Origin: Bretschneidera sinensis
Lineage: Eukaryota; Streptophyta; Magnoliopsida; Brassicales; Akaniaceae
Assembly (NCBI GenBank): GCA_023935145.1
Contig: CM043705.1
Location: 22,352,501-22,416,500, forward strand
Length of the DNA stretch: 64,000 nucleotides
Direction of reading: 5' to 3'
In this document: piece after piece, positions 31,987 to 45,677 of the stretch
Layout: every line of letters begins with the position of its first letter
How positions within the stretch are numbered: the stretch's first letter is position 1
Made by a program: the position numbers and the translations under genes
The notes under the pieces: model-generated
Told to the model about the DNA's origin: nothing
The model's database searches: none
What the model saw: the letters and a program-made list of their open reading frames with translations, nothing else

Positions 31987-34068
31987 TTGGTTGGTTTAAT
32001 TAGCAGATTATAAACAAATATAAATCTACATCTATTAACATATTACACAAAATTAGGGGGTTTTCATGATCTGATTTTTTTTACGAATTTTACTAAGGAA
32101 ATTAAAGAAAAATTATTTACAATTGATCATTTTATCTCATAATTCAGAAAATCAACTTTATTAAATGACTAATCAAATTGTTTCAATGTAGACAACGAAT
32201 TCATGCCTCAATCTCATATCAGAATTGAATCAAATTACTTTATAAATTCCTTCTTAGATAATCACTAAGCTTAGGAAAAGTCCATCAGCTAGTTATTTTA
32301 TTTAAGTAATCAAGTTAATACTCAGCACATCCTTACAATTACTTAAACAAATCATTAAGGTAAAAACGAATTATGACTCAATAACTTGTTCCTTATTCCT
32401 ATGGAAAAGTCCATGGATAAAGAACATGCAATTCCCAGAACATTGGCTATTGTTCATAGCTTTTATCACTTTAAATCAAACTCCGGATCAATTAGGTGAT
32501 CGAAGGTGCGATTATGGCTTCAATGATTTGTAAAATCAAAGTTGTAGCTTTTTCTACTTTAAATCGTACTCCAGATCAATTAGGTGATCGAAAGTGTGAT
32601 TATGGATAAAGAATTGAAAATTCAACATGGATAAAGAACATGCAATTTTCAGAACATTGGCCATTGTTCATAGCTTTTGCCACTTTAAATCGCACTCTGG
32701 ATCAATTAGATGATCGAAAGTTCGATTATTGGCTTCAATGATTTACAATATCAAAGTTTTCAATATAACAGAACTGAAAATTCAAAATATGTAATAGAGA
32801 TCATGAATTCATATATCTACATATCATGAACAATTCGAAAACATAAAACAATAAATATGAAAATTAACCAACTCATTGAATTAACAATAAACTCCAACAT
32901 AAAAATCAAACTCAGTATTCTTTAATCCAATAACAACCAAGTCTGAAACAATTAAAAAGAATAGCCGTAAGGGTTACACTTTTCTAACACACTCAAGGAA
33001 GCTTGAGATGTTAATGGTGATGATCCTCACAGCTATGGCTGATCGATAAAGGAGAACACAATATGGAGAAGTCCTTATGTGCTCACAACTGGAGATTGAA
33101 AGGTGGAGTGTTTCAGCCTCTTGCTTTTTGAGTATGAGTAGAGAGCTCTCCGAAAAGATGATCCCCCAACTAGGGTTTTCGGCTTTGTATATATAGAAGA
33201 GAAACTAGGGTTTCGGCTGTGCACATGTGGAAGGACAATTGAGGTGGCTGGCTAGGCTTGTTTAGAACGTAAATTAGGGTTGTGGCTGGGCTTTATTTGG
33301 AGAGAATTTTGGGTGGCCAGCTGGGCTTTAATTAGAAGGAAAATAATAGGTGGCCGGCTTGTGCAAAATTAGGAGAGAAATTAGGGTTTTGGACTGTGCA
33401 CAATTGGAAATAAAAAAAAATAAGGTTTCAGTTGGGCTTATTTAGAAGGTAAATTAATGACATGGGTATGTCCAACAAAACATGGGCCTATCCAACAAAA
33501 ATTACATAATACTTTTGTCAACTAAGCAAGGTACAAGGCCTAAGCCCGAAGTTGACGAAAATTCGGATGCAACAGCCTACTAGGTTTAGGCCTATCATAA
33601 CAAGCTCAAACGATATCCTTTTTTAGACTTTCTTAGGTCCAAATTGAAGTTCAAGATGTCATCTTTCCAACCTAACAAGTTTAAGCCCATTTGGAGATGC
33701 GTGCAAGAAGATATGACCATTTTAATTCTGGTCATTGGGTCCTCCTGAAATTCCAAGGTGAAAATTCCTTACAAAGAAATCAGAAAATAATAAATAAGGA
33801 AAGTTTCCGTAAAAGGAAAGGTATCAAAAAGGCAAGTTTCCAAATTAGAAAAGTTTCTTAGAATGATAAGACTATTTTCTTAATCCACTTAGATTTCCTA
33901 AAGTAACTATGAAAACTCATTTATGCACATTCTTTTGCCATTCCCACGTTCACAAGTTCTCTAAACACTAAGAATAGAAACCAAGCTCAAAATAATAAAA
34001 TTAAGAGAATTACAAAGCCAAATAGGGTAGGAAAGGTATTAAAAACATCACATAAAGTGTTCCTATCA
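31829..34068 (-). mobile_element. 3' LTR of second old B' element (2240 bp)
   Basis: TGATAGACC to CCTATCA on the plus strand. It has a TAA run near 31960, a local repeat of about 120-130 bp in three degenerate copies near 32440-32720 (each with GATCAATTAG.TGATCGAA), a TATATATA region near 33185, and the antisense shared module (about 33460-33760). It is longer than other B' LTRs because of the internal repeats. Confidence 0.85.
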
Positions 34069-35377
34069 AATTCCTCCACACTTAGCTTTTGCTAGTCCCT
34101 TAGCAAAATAAAACAGTATATATCCTAGTAGAATCTCAAGGGAAACGAGCGAAACTAATTAAATGACACCACAATGACATAACACAAATTAAATGACTCT
34201 AATCCTTCCAACTTACATCTCAGAGATTCTTTAGGCAATATGGCATAATAAATTAGGGAAAGCACACGTTTACCTAAAAAACAAGCCACAGAGTTATTAA
34301 GATTATATAGCATTCGTACTTTGAGTGTGTGTGTGAATAATCAGCCAAGTATAAGTGTAATATGCCATCCTCGAGTTAATGCACAAATAGTATCAAATTT
34401 TACTTCCCACAATGCATCACTCTTGTTTTCACTCATTTAAATGTGGTGCTAGCTATACTAATCCCTCAATCACCTGTGAAAGCAGTTTAAACCATAGGCT
34501 TGCTTGTGCACCCACTCTCCACATCAAAAACTAAACATCAAAGGATCAGGAGGTCTTTGAAAAGGTTGTAATGGGGCTAAAGGGTCAAGGTTTCATAAGA
34601 AAGAAGAGAAAGGATATCACAAAATTTCCTCAGAACTAGAAAGCATTCAAAAACGTAATAAACAGATCATCATTATTAAGTACCACGTTTCCATCACTCT
34701 AGGGCAATTTTCATCACTTTGGCTTTCAACTTACTTTAAAGACTCATAATACTCCCAATTCTTCAGAACTTGTATTTTTTGAATCACAACACTTGTTTTC
34801 ATGTCCTTACTACTCCTTTTATCTCGTTTTCTTTTTTTTCTTTTTCTTTTTTTTTTGAATTCTCAACCACCTTAGAACCACATGAAATTCCCCCACACTT
34901 ATGTTTTTTCACCATCTCCTCGTTACAAATCAACATAAACAATATCCAAGCTCACTAGTTCTAAGGAAAAAGGGCAGGTATAGTGTTTAAGTTCATAAGG
35001 GTAAGTGAGTGTAGGTTAATGAAGAAAATAGGCTAATTCAAGCTCAAGAAGCTATCTAGGGGTCAAATCACGATCAGGACAAAGGCCATTTAGTCATGGT
35101 GGTAAAATCCTAATTTACCTCCATCTTCTCCAAATCTGAACATGTACGATCATCTCAAGCGGTTTAAAAGCAAGTTCTAGAAAACATTATATTCACAAGA
35201 TGCACTCAGAAGAGAATTTGAATTGATATGCATAATGAATCAATTATAAGGCTCGAAAAACTCACGAATATTGCGGGATTATGCAAGTATCATTCATTAT
35301 GTCTCCATGCTTCACTCTAAGACAACAGATTACTCAAATGAAGGCTAATGTGCATAAAAATTTCCAAGTATGACTAT
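34069..35377 (-). mobile_element. Non-coding 3' region of second B' element
   Basis: It matches the region after the polypurine tract in the intact B element and in the 10993-12697 copy. It contains no gene. It is cut by the D insertion after TCCAAGTATGACTAT. The continuation (ACAATATAAGCAAATT in other copies) is not found on the far side within the window. Confidence 0.75.
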
Positions 35378-36122
35378 TGATACGATCCACACCAAGAACT
35401 AAGAAATTTATGGATCAAGAAGACCTTCAAGATCGTCTAGAAGCAGATTTATCTTAGACCGCGACCCGTTGCTTATATTGAAGCAAGAACCTTGGTATAA
35501 TGAAGACACCACAATCAATTATGGAAGGATTGATTGATAAGTCGAAGATGAACGCCACAGAAACTCCGATAAGTTCAGAAGTTCTAAAAGAACTAAAGAG
35601 AAATTTCTCTCCAAAAGTATGAATCAAATCTGAATTGTGTTATTCCAAAAGCCAATGGCTATTTAAATGCATGAGAATTCGTAACCAAATAGAAAAAGAA
35701 AAACTAAGAAATAGGAAATAAACCTAAATAGAATTCTGGTAAGAATAGGAAACTACGAAATAGGAAATAAACCTAAATAGAATTCTGGTAACCTAAAATC
35801 CAAATAAATAAAGTACTTAACCTGACATACAAGCCTTATAATACAACAATTAAATTCAGAAGAAAACAATTAAGAAAAGGTGCAAGGTGCAAGCCCAAAG
35901 TGGAAGAAGATTCGGATGCAATAGCCTGCTAAATTTAGGCCTATCATAACAGGCCCAAACGATATCCTTTTTGAAACTTTCTTAAGTCTAAATTGAAGTT
36001 TAAGACATCATCTTTCCATCCTAATGAGTTTCCATTTGGAGTTGTGGGCAAAAAGATATGACCATTCTAATTCTGGCCGTTGGGTCCTCCCGAAATTCCA
36101 AAGTGGAAGTTCCCTTGGATCA
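35378..36122 (-). mobile_element. 3' LTR of minus-strand D element
   Basis: In reverse complement it runs from TGATCCAAGGG to GGATCGTATCA. It has one copy of the 53-bp repeat instead of two, which explains its 745-bp length against about 803. It contains the shared module at about 35878-36100, antisense to the element. The flanking target would be ACTAT (35373-35377), not verified on the right. Confidence 0.85.
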
Positions 36123-38642
36123 TGGAAACCCATCCTTGTGGATCATGTATAGCATCATCCTTGGGCTGCCAAAGATGGTTCTTAGCCCAAATGTGTTGAA
36201 TAAGCCCATTGAGAGTTTCCTTGAACCTTTTAGCTCGAGTCCTTGTAACTAAACCAATTGGAACTTGAATAAACCGTTTAGCTCGGGCCCTTGTAACTTG
36301 ACCAATTGAAACTTGAATAGGATCCACCTCCCATTTGTTAGTCGTGTCCTCATCATTCCCCTCCTCATAAAAAGGATTTGTCCTCAAATCATCACCTACA
36401 TCAAAAGAGTGTAAATCAGAAACATTGAAAATGGTATTAACATTGTACTCACTTGGTAAATCCAATTTGTAAGCATTGTTATTGATGCGCTCAAGGACTT
36501 GAAAAGGAGCATTAGTTAATTTTTTTTTGATCAATTGGAACTCCTTCTCTTGCTCGTCTCCTCATTTGAATCCAACGTTCTTCTTGATGACTTCGATAAG
36601 CGGTGCAACAATACTGCTAAAATCTTTCTTGAACCTCTTGTAAAAACTAGCAAGTCCATGAAAACTACGAACTTGACCTACACTCGTAGGACTTGGCCAT
36701 TCTTTAATTGCATGAATCTTCTCATCATCAACCTGTATTCCTTGTGCACTCACAACAAAACCAAGAAACACAAGCTTATCGATGCAAAAAGTGCACTTCT
36801 TCAAGTTAGCAAACAACTTATCTTTTCTAAGCAGATCCAAAACTGATTTGAAGTGTACAACATGATCATCTAAGTTTGTGCTATAAATGAGAATATCATC
36901 AAAGTAAACAACAATGAATCTGCCGATAAAAGCTCGCAAAACATGGTTCATTAATCTCATGAACGTACTTGGTGCATTTGTTAGTCCAAATGGCATAACT
37001 AACCACTCATATAAACCATATTTTGTTTTAAAAGTAGTTTTCTATTCATCACCCCCTTTCATTCTTATTATGATATCCACTTTTTTAATCAATTTTAGAG
37101 AATACACATGCACCGTGTAGTTCATCTAGCATATCATCTAAACAAGGAATAGGATGTCGATACTTTACCGTTAGATTATTGATTGCTCGGCAATCAACGC
37201 ACATTCTCCATGTCCCATCCTTTTTAGGAACCAAAATCACTGGAACAGCGCACGGGCTCATTCTTTCTCTTACGTACCTCATTTCCATTGATTCACTAAC
37301 CTGCCTTTGTAGCTTCTTTGTCTCTTCGGGATTGCTTCGATAGGCTAATCAGTTTGGAATTGTAGCACCGGGCACGAAATCAATTTGATGTTCAATTCCT
37401 CAAATAGGAGGTAAGCCATGTGGAATCTCCTCGGGAAATATATCATCAAACTCCTGTAAAAGAGAAACTATAAAACTAGGCAAAGATGAGTCAAATTGGT
37501 TAGTGTTTAACGCCTCTTTGTACAAAAGTACAATCATTGGCTGATTTAAAATCATTACTATTTTTTATTTCACTCGTTCTTGTATAGAAATTTGTTTTTC
37601 TCTCAATGGCCAAATCAGCTCTCTTATTTTCTACCTCAATTTTTTTGGCCTCTCTCATTTTCTCTTTCTGGTTTTCATTCGTTCTCTTTTTCTCACTCTC
37701 TTTCGTTTGCTCACTCTCTTTTTGTAACATCACTTGATCTTCATAAACCTGCTTTCGTGTTAAAGGAACTAGAGTGATTGTTCTTTGATTTCTTATAAAC
37801 AAATATTTGTTGTTGAAGCCATCATGCTTAACACACCAATCGAATTGCCATGGCCAGCCTAGTAACAAGTGTCCAGCTTGCATCGGAACTACATCACACA
37901 AAACTTCATCTTCATATTTTCCAATGCGAAAGGAAACTAACACCTGTTTCTTCACCCTCAGTTCACCACTATTATTGTAACTTGTAAGGCCGAGGATGTT
38001 TAATCGTTGGCAGCCCTAATTTCTCAACCATTGTAGTGCTAGCAACGTTAGTACAACTACCTCCATCAATAATCAGAACAAACATACCTTGTTTTGCACG
38101 TGGCATCTAATATGGAAGATGTTTTCTCGCTGCACTTCGTCATCTTCTTTGATTTGCACACTTAGAGCTCTCCTTACAACCAACAATTCTCCTTGGGCAG
38201 TGTATTCCTCATCACTCGCATCCTCCAATGGTACCAAAGATTCGGTATCTTCTTTGCCCTCGGTTTCAATTTCACCATTATCTCGCAATACCATAACTCT
38301 TTTGTTCAGACATTGGCTTGCTATGTGACCCCTGCCTTGGCATTGAAAACACTTAATATCACGATTTCTAGTGGTGGAAGAGTCAGTTTTACCTTGATTT
38401 CCATGGCTGGTACTTTCTTGCTTTTGCTTGGTTTTGGGCTTGGTTGTGGCTTGCTTCACAAAATTCGGCCCCCAAGATGAACTCGAGTTAGGGTTTTGTC
38501 GTGTATTGTTGCCCCTCCTCTTGAGTTGGTTCTCAATTTTGACAGCCATGTGCACCATATCTTCCAACTCCACATAATGATGCAACTCCACCGAATTAGC
38601 AATTTCCAGGTTCAAACCAGCCAAAAACCTAACCATAGTAGC
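36123..38642 (-). pseudogene. D element gag C-terminus, protease and RT fused to integrase C-terminus
   Basis: Read from the right: Gag C-terminal part with zinc knuckle CFQCQGRGHIASQC; then a DVVPMQAGHLLLG retropepsin-end motif; then reverse transcriptase with [27 protein letters not shown] and [12 protein letters not shown]. After KLTNAPF the frame passes directly to QVLERINNNAYKLDLPSEY, which belongs to the integrase C-terminal GPF module. RNase H and the integrase core are missing. The tail carries [16 protein letters not shown] repeats. Several frame breaks (for example about 37000-37085) make it dead. The same fusion occurs in the plus-strand copy. Confidence 0.9.
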
Positions 38643-40543
38643 TGATAGACCGTTTATTTCGGTCATCAACAAACCCTGCAGAAGATTGTAGTAAAGTGAT
38701 TAGTAGGGTATCGTTATTGGCCGGGGATTGCGGGTACTCTATACTAAAGAGTCATAAAAATAATAATAAATGATTTGATTGGTTTAATTAGCAGTTTATA
38801 AACAAATATAAATCTACATCTATTAACATTACATAAGATTAGGGGGTTTTCATGATCTGATTTTTCTTTTTACTAATTTTACTAAGGAAATTAAAGAACA
38901 ATTATTTACAATTGATCATTTTCTCTCACAATTCAGAAAATCAAGTTTGTTAAATGACTAATCAAATTGTTTCAATGTAGACAACGAATTCGTGCCTCAA
39001 TCACATATCAGAATTGAATCAAAGTGCAAGCCTAAAGAGATCATGCACTTTATAAATTCCTTCTTAGATAATCACTAAGCTTAGGAAAAGTCCATCAGCT
39101 AGTTATTTTGTTTAAGCAATCAAGTTAATACTCAGCGCATCCTTACAATTACTTAAACAAATCATTAAGATCAAAAGGAATTATGATTCAATAACATGTT
39201 CCTTATTCCTATGAAAAAGTCCATGGATAAAGAACATGCAATTTCCAGAACATTGGCTATTGTTCATAGCTTTTACCACTTTAAATCGTACTCCAGATCA
39301 ATTAGGTGATCGAAAGTGCGATTATGGCTTCAATGATTTGCAATATCAAAGTTTTCAATATAACAGAACTGAAAATTCAACATATGTAATGAATTAATAT
39401 GTCTACATATCATGAACAATTCAAAAACATTAAAGAATAAATCTGAAAATTAACCAACTCATTGAATTAATAATAATATCTAACATAAGAATCCAAGGCT
39501 GAAACAATTAAAAAGAATAGCCGTAAGGGGTACACTTCTTGAACACACTCAAGGAAGCTTGAGATGTTAATGGTGATGAACCTCACGGCTATGATGATAG
39601 ATGAAGGAGAACACATTTTGGAAAAGTCCTAATGTGCTCACAATTGGAGAAGGAATGGTGGAGTGTTTCAGCCTTTTGCTTCTTGAATTTTGAGTAGAGA
39701 TGGTTCCAAGAGAAAAGATGATATCTTTCAGCTTACAAACACCCTATTTATAGAGCTTAGAACAACCCTCTAAGCTTAGGAAAAGCAAGAAAATAATGCT
39801 AAAAACAAGCCATGAAACATGCAAGGAAACAATCCCTAAAACATGCAAGGAAACAATCCCTAAAACATGAAAAGAATCAAGGAATGGCCAAAAGTAAGAA
39901 AGAGGAATACAATCCCGAAATTTCAGGAGGACCCAACTAGTAGAATTCAAACGGTCATATCTTCTTCCACACATCTCCAAATGAGCTGAAACTTGTTGGG
40001 CTGGAAATAAGACGTCTTGAACTTCAATTTGGACCTAAGAAAGTCTCAAAAATGATATTGTTTGGGCCTGTTATGATGGGCCAAAATCCAGTAGGCTGTT
40101 GCATCCGAATCTTCCTCTACTTTGGGCTTGGACCTTGCACCTTGCTTAGTTGACAAGAGATTATGTGATTTTTTGTTGGGCAAGCCCATGTTAGGTTGGA
40201 CATACCCATGTCACTAATGGACTCCAATATTCTCTTGTGTTTTGACACATCATCCAAATAATTCCAAGGTGGAACCCTACAAAGAAATCAGCAAATAATA
40301 GATAAGGAAAGTTTCCATAATTAGAAAAGTTTCTTAGAATGATAAGACTATTTTCTTAATCCACTTAGATTTCCTAAAGTAACTAGGAAAACTCATTTTA
40401 GCGCCTTATTTACCATTCCCACGTTCACAAGCTTTTTAAATACTAAGAAAAGAAACTAAGCTCAAAATAACAAAGTTAAGAGAATTGCAAAGCCAAATAG
40501 GGTAGGAAAGGCATTAAAAACGTAACACAAAGTGTTCCTATCA
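38643..40543 (-). mobile_element. 3' LTR of B element
   Basis: It starts TGATAGACC and ends CCTATCA. The promoter region is TATAAATA (39745-39752, minus strand), with short repeats upstream and the shared module at about 39930-40215, here in sense. The outer U3 next to the polypurine tract and the R/U5 match B' LTRs, but the promoter part does not. Confidence 0.95.
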
Positions 40544-42260
40544 AATTCCCCCACACTTAGCTTTGGCTAGTCCCTTAGCAAAACAACAGTATGTAACCTA
40601 GTAGAATCTCAAGAGAAACAACATAAACTAAATGACACCACAATGACATAACACAAATTAAATGACTCTAATCCTTCCAACTTATGTCTCAGAGAACCCT
40701 TAGGCAATATGGCATAATAAAGTACGGAGAGCACAAGTTTACCTCAAAAAAACAAGCTACGGAGTTATTAAGATTATATAACATTCGTACTTTGAGCGTG
40801 TGTGTGTGAATAATCAGCAAAGAGTAAGTGTAATATGCCACCCTCGAGTTAATGCACAAATAGTATCAAATTTTACTTCTCACAATGCATCACTCTGGTT
40901 TTCACTCATTTAAATGTGGTGCTAGCTATACTAATTACTCAATCACTTGTGAAAACAGTTTAAACCATAGGCTTGCTTGTGCACCCACTCTCCACATCAA
41001 AAACAGAACATCAAAGGATCAGGAGGTCTTTGAAAGGGTTGTAATGGGGCTAAAGGGTCAAGGTTTCATAAGAAAGAAGAGAGAGGATGTCACAAAATTT
41101 CCTTAGAACTAGAAAGCATTCAATAATGTCATAAATAGATTATCATTATTAAGTACCACGTTTCCATCACAATAGGGTGGATTTAATCACTTTGGCTTTC
41201 AACTTGCTTTAAAGACTCATAATTCTCCCAATTCTTCAGAACTTGTATTTTTTTGAAACACAACAATTTTTTTTTTCCTATTACTCCTTTTATCTTCCTT
41301 TTTTTTTTGTTTTTTTTGTTTTTTTTTTTCCGAAACAACCACCTTAGAACCATATGAAATTCCCCCACACTTATGCTTTTCCACCATCTCCACATTACAA
41401 ATCAATTATACAAGATCCAAGCTCCCTAGTTCTAAAGAAAAAGGGTAGGTAAAGTGTTTAAGTTCGTAAGGGTAAATGAATGTGGGTTAATGAAGAAAAT
41501 AAGCTAATTCAGGCTCAAAATGGTATCTAGGGGTCAAATCATGATCAGGTTAAAGGCTATTTAGTCATGGTGGTAAAATCCTAATTTGCCTCCGTCTTCT
41601 CCAAATCTGAACATGTATGATCGTCTCAAGTGGTTTAAAAGCAAGTTCTAGAAAACATTATATTCACAAGATGCACTCAGAAGAGAATTTGAATTGATAT
41701 GCATAATGAATCAATTATAAGGCTCAAAAAACTCACAAATATTGTGGGATTATGCAAGTATCATTCAATATGTCTCCATGCTTCACTCTAAGGCAACAGA
41801 TTACTCAAATCAAGGCTAATGTGCATCAAAATTTCAATTTCCAAGTATGACTACAATATAAGCAAATTAACTCCATTTCTTGTTTTATCTTTAAAAGTAT
41901 GCTCAAACTCTTTAAAAACCATTAAGAATCAGTTTCATCATTGAGTTGGAAGAGGTCCTAAAACCTAAAAAGCAATGATATGACTCAAAAAGATGTAAAT
42001 CCCTCTCCCACACTTAAATCGTACATTGTCCTCAATGTATATCAAAATAAGCATGTAATATAGAATATAAACATGGGTAAGGTATTTACGAAAATCACAC
42101 AAAACAAATAACATATAAAGATCAACCAACGTAAATGGAAGAGAGAAAGAGAATGCAAATCTGTGTTAATGACTCCTCCACAGCTTCGGTTGAATTGGGT
42201 TGCCTCCCAAGCAGCGCTTTAATGTTTACAGTCTTTCAGCCTAGACTTTGTACCTTGTTT
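40544..42260 (-). mobile_element. Polypurine tract and non-coding 3' region of B
   Basis: On the minus strand the tract reads GTGTGGGGGAATT just before the 3' LTR. The rest lacks a sense-strand gene. T-rich runs occur near 41290. A 73-codon antisense frame (40885-41106) is nearly identical in the other young copy (61571-61792) but is interrupted in B', so it is probably a by-product of recent common origin. Confidence 0.75.
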
Positions 42261-45200
42261 TTAGTCCTTTGTGAGTGGCACCTCTAGGAGGGGTACATCC
42301 TCCACAGTGTGCTCCTCAAAAGCCTCATAGTAAGGTTTCAAGCGATGACCATTCACCTTGAATTCATTTCCAGTTTTTTCACTTTTTATCTGCATAGCAC
42401 CATGAGGAAAAATATTAGTGACAATGAATGGACCCACCCATCTAGAACGTAACTTACCAGGAAAAAGTTTAAGTCTAGAATGGAAGAGAAGAACTTTTTG
42501 GCCCACAACAAAGGCCTTGCCACGGATCATCTTATCATGAAAAGCTCTAGTTTTCTCCTTGTAGATCCATGCACTATCATATGCCTCGTTTCTGATTTCC
42601 TCAAGTTCATTCAGTTGGAGTTTCCTATGTAAACCAGCCTCATCAATGTCCATGTTGAAAGACTTAACAGCCCACCATGCCCTATGCTCAAGCTCAACTG
42701 GTAAGTGACACGCTTTACCATAGACAAGTCTGAATGGAGACATCCCAATTGGCGTCTTATAAGCTGTCCTATAAGCCCAAAGTGCATCATCAAGTCTTTT
42801 GCTCCAATCCTTTCGTGTAGGGCCCACAGTCTTCTCCAAAATCCCCTTAATCTCACGATTTGAGACCTCTGCTTGTCCACTCGTCTGAGGATGATAAGGT
42901 GTTGCCACCTTATGAGTCACTTTGTACTTCTTGAGCAGGGCCTCAATTGTACGGTTGCAGAAGTGTAATCCACCATCACTAATAATCACACGAGGCATTC
43001 CAAACCTAGCAAATATGTTAGATCTCAAGAAATCTACAACAACTTTAGAGTCATTAGTTCTGGTGGCTTTAGCCTCCACCCACTTAGACACATAATCAAC
43101 AGCCAAAAGAATGTAAAGAAACCCGTTAGATGAAGGAAACGGCCCCATGAAATCAACGCCCCAAACATCGAAAATCTCAACAGTTATAATATGGGCCATG
43201 GGCATCTGATCCCTAGAGCCTAAATTACCTGTCCTCTGGCACCTGTCACAAGTCATACAATACAAGTATGCATCCTTAAAAAAAGAAGGCCAGAAAAAAC
43301 CACAATCTAATGCCTTACGGGCTGTCCTACGAGCACCAAAGTGTCCACCACAAGACTCAGAATGACAAAAGGCAAGTATCGATTTATGCTCAGATTCAGG
43401 GACACACCTCCTAATGATTTGATCACTACAATGTTTCCACAAATAAGGTTCATCCCATATGTAATGCCTAGCCATATGCTTAAGTTTTTCTTTATTAGAA
43501 CGAGGTAAAGTGTCAGGAAATTGCCTAGTAACTAAATAATTCACAATATCAGCATACCAAGGCTCACTTACCTCAATCCCAAAGAGCTGCTCATCTGGGA
43601 ATGATTCTTGCAGGGGTAGGACGTCCTCCTCATGAACAAGTCTGCTCAAATGGTCAGCTACCAAGTTTTCACTCCCCTTCTTGTCCTTGATCTCCAAATC
43701 AAATTCTTGAAGCAAAAGCACCCATCTAATCAGTCTCGGTTTGGCCTCCTTCTTTGTCATCAGATACTTCAAAGCTGCATGATCAGTATAAACAACAACT
43801 TTAGTTTGAAGTAAATAAGAGCGAAATTTATCTAAGGCAAAAACAACAGCAAGGAGCTCTTTTTCAGTTGTGGAATAGTTTAGTTGAGCATCATTGAGTG
43901 TCCTAGAGGCATAGTAGATGGCATAGGGCTTCTTGTCCATTCTTTGTCCCAAAACAGCCCCAACGGCGTAATCTGAGGCGTCACACATCAATTCAAAAGG
44001 TAAGGACCAATTAGGTGGAGACATGATGGGAGCAGTAGTCAATAACTCCTTTAGCTTCTCAAAAGCTTTCTTGCACTCCTCATCAAACTCAAAGAGAGTG
44101 TCCTTCTGAAGTAAACGGCACAAGGGCCTTGATACATTGGAGAAATCCTTGATAAACCTCCTGTAAAATCCTGCATGACCAAGAAATGAACGAACCTCTC
44201 TCACACAAGTGGGAGAGGGTAAGTAACGCACAAGATCTACCTTAGATTTATCAACCTCAATCCCCCTAGCAGATATGATATGTCCTAAAACAATCCCTTG
44301 AGTCACCATGAAGTGACATTTTTCCCAATTTAGAACCAAGTTTGTTTCAACACAACGTTTTAGAATAAGTTCCAAATTTCCTAAACATGCATCAAAATCT
44401 CTACCAAAGACACTAAAATCATCCATAAAGACCTCAATGATATTCTCGATGTATTCAGAGAAAATGGAGAGCATACAACGTTGAAACGTACCTGGTGCAT
44501 TGCACAATCCGAATGGCATACGTCTGTAGGTATAAGTGCCAAAAGGGCAAGTGAAGGTGGTCTTCTCTTGGTCCTCTTGCGCTATACAGATCTGGTTGTA
44601 CCCACTATATCCATCCAAAAAACAATAAAAAGGATAACCAGCTAACCTCTCGAGCATCTGATCGATGAAGGGCAGAGGGAAATGGTCCTTTCTTGTTGAA
44701 GCATTGAGCTTCCTATAGTCTATGCAAACTCGATAACCAGTTACCACTCTTTGAGGTACAAGCTCATTCTCCTCATTCTTTACCACAGTAACTCCTGACT
44801 TCTTTGGCACAACTTGAATAGGAGACACCCACTTGCTATCTGAAATAGGGTAAATAACGCCACAATCAAGTAACTTAATTACCTCATCTTGCACAACCTT
44901 CATCATAGGTGGATGTAGGCGTCTCTGGGCATCTCTGGTGGGTTTGGCACCATCCTCCAACAGGATCCTATGGACGCACATGGTTGGGCTAATTCCCTTG
45001 ATATCTGCCAAAGTCCAACCAATGGCGGTCTTGTACTTCTTCAGAACGTCCACAAGCTTCTTTTCTTGGTCCTCCTCCAACTTCGAGGATATAATAACAG
45101 GCAGCGTCTCATTGTCCCCCAAAAAGACATACTTCAAGTGATCTGGCAAAACCTTAAGCTCAAGTGTAGGGGCCTGTATCACTGAAGGTAAAAATTTGTT

Positions 45201-45659
45201 AGTGGAAATAGGAAAGGACAAAGGAGGAATAGACCTTGGTAATATGGGTCGGGCCTCAAGGGAGGCTACGGTTTTGATCACAATGGGCTCTTCAGCCTTC
45301 TCTAACTCAGCCCTAGAAATGGATTCTCCATTCTCAGTATAACCAACTCCTTGAGAGAGTGTTACTTTCAACTCATCCTCTTCCATTGCTTCCAAAAATC
45401 TCTGCGCAAGTGAGTTAATATCATCAATAGAAAAACAGGGTTTAATGTCAGTCAATGGATACCTCATGGCTTCAAAGATGTTGAAGCGTATAACTTCATT
45501 ATCAAATTCCATGGTTAGAGTTCCCTCATAAACATCGATCTTTGTTCTTGCGGTCCTCATGAATGGGCGCCCTAAAAGCAACGGAGTAGAATTTAGGGGA
45601 GAATCTTCCATATCAATGATATAGAAGTCTGCAGGAAAAATGAGTTGATTTACTTGCAC
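42261..45659 (-). CDS. pol: Pol of Athila-like element B (RT-RNase H-integrase)
   Basis: This is an open frame of 1132 codons with the start of the pol region ([20 protein letters not shown]) at its N-terminus. Reverse transcriptase shows [24 protein letters not shown] and [11 protein letters not shown]. RNase H has MCDASD, TEKELLA and YTDHAAL. Integrase has the zinc finger ([12 protein letters not shown]...CDRCQ) and the acidic residues in WGVDFMG, IISDGG and GQAEVSNRE. The C-terminus has [14 protein letters not shown], a GPF-like module. There is no ATG at its start. It continues the gag-protease frame after one TGA codon (45678-45680), so expression needs readthrough of that stop, or the stop is a recent mutation. 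Confidence 0.93.
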   Translation of the reverse strand: MQVNQLIFPADFYIIDMEDSPLNSTPLLLGRPFMRTARTKIDVYEGTLTMEFDNEVIRFNIFEAMRYPLTDIKPCFSIDDINSLAQRFLEAMEEDELKVTLSQGVGYTENGESISRAELEKAEEPIVIKTVASLEARPILPRSIPPLSFPISTNKFLPSVIQAPTLELKVLPDHLKYVFLGDNETLPVIISSKLEEDQEKKLVDVLKKYKTAIGWTLADIKGISPTMCVHRILLEDGAKPTRDAQRRLHPPMMKVVQDEVIKLLDCGVIYPISDSKWVSPIQVVPKKSGVTVVKNEENELVPQRVVTGYRVCIDYRKLNASTRKDHFPLPFIDQMLERLAGYPFYCFLDGYSGYNQICIAQEDQEKTTFTCPFGTYTYRRMPFGLCNAPGTFQRCMLSIFSEYIENIIEVFMDDFSVFGRDFDACLGNLELILKRCVETNLVLNWEKCHFMVTQGIVLGHIISARGIEVDKSKVDLVRYLPSPTCVREVRSFLGHAGFYRRFIKDFSNVSRPLCRLLQKDTLFEFDEECKKAFEKLKELLTTAPIMSPPNWSLPFELMCDASDYAVGAVLGQRMDKKPYAIYYASRTLNDAQLNYSTTEKELLAVVFALDKFRSYLLQTKVVVYTDHAALKYLMTKKEAKPRLIRWVLLLQEFDLEIKDKKGSENLVADHLSRLVHEEDVLPLQESFPDEQLFGIEVSEPWYADIVNYLVTRQFPDTLPRSNKEKLKHMARHYIWDEPYLWKHCSDQIIRRCVPESEHKSILAFCHSESCGGHFGARRTARKALDCGFFWPSFFKDAYLYCMTCDRCQRTGNLGSRDQMPMAHIITVEIFDVWGVDFMGPFPSSNGFLYILLAVDYVSKWVEAKATRTNDSKVVVDFLRSNIFARFGMPRVIISDGGLHFCNRTIEALLKKYKVTHKVATPYHPQTSGQAEVSNREIKGILEKTVGPTRKDWSKRLDDALWAYRTAYKTPIGMSPFRLVYGKACHLPVELEHRAWWAVKSFNMDIDEAGLHRKLQLNELEEIRNEAYDSAWIYKEKTRAFHDKMIRGKAFVVGQKVLLFHSRLKLFPGKLRSRWVGPFIVTNIFPHGAMQIKSEKTGNEFKVNGHRLKPYYEAFEEHTVEDVPLLEVPLTKD

Positions 45660-45677
45660 AAGAACATCTTCAACGTA

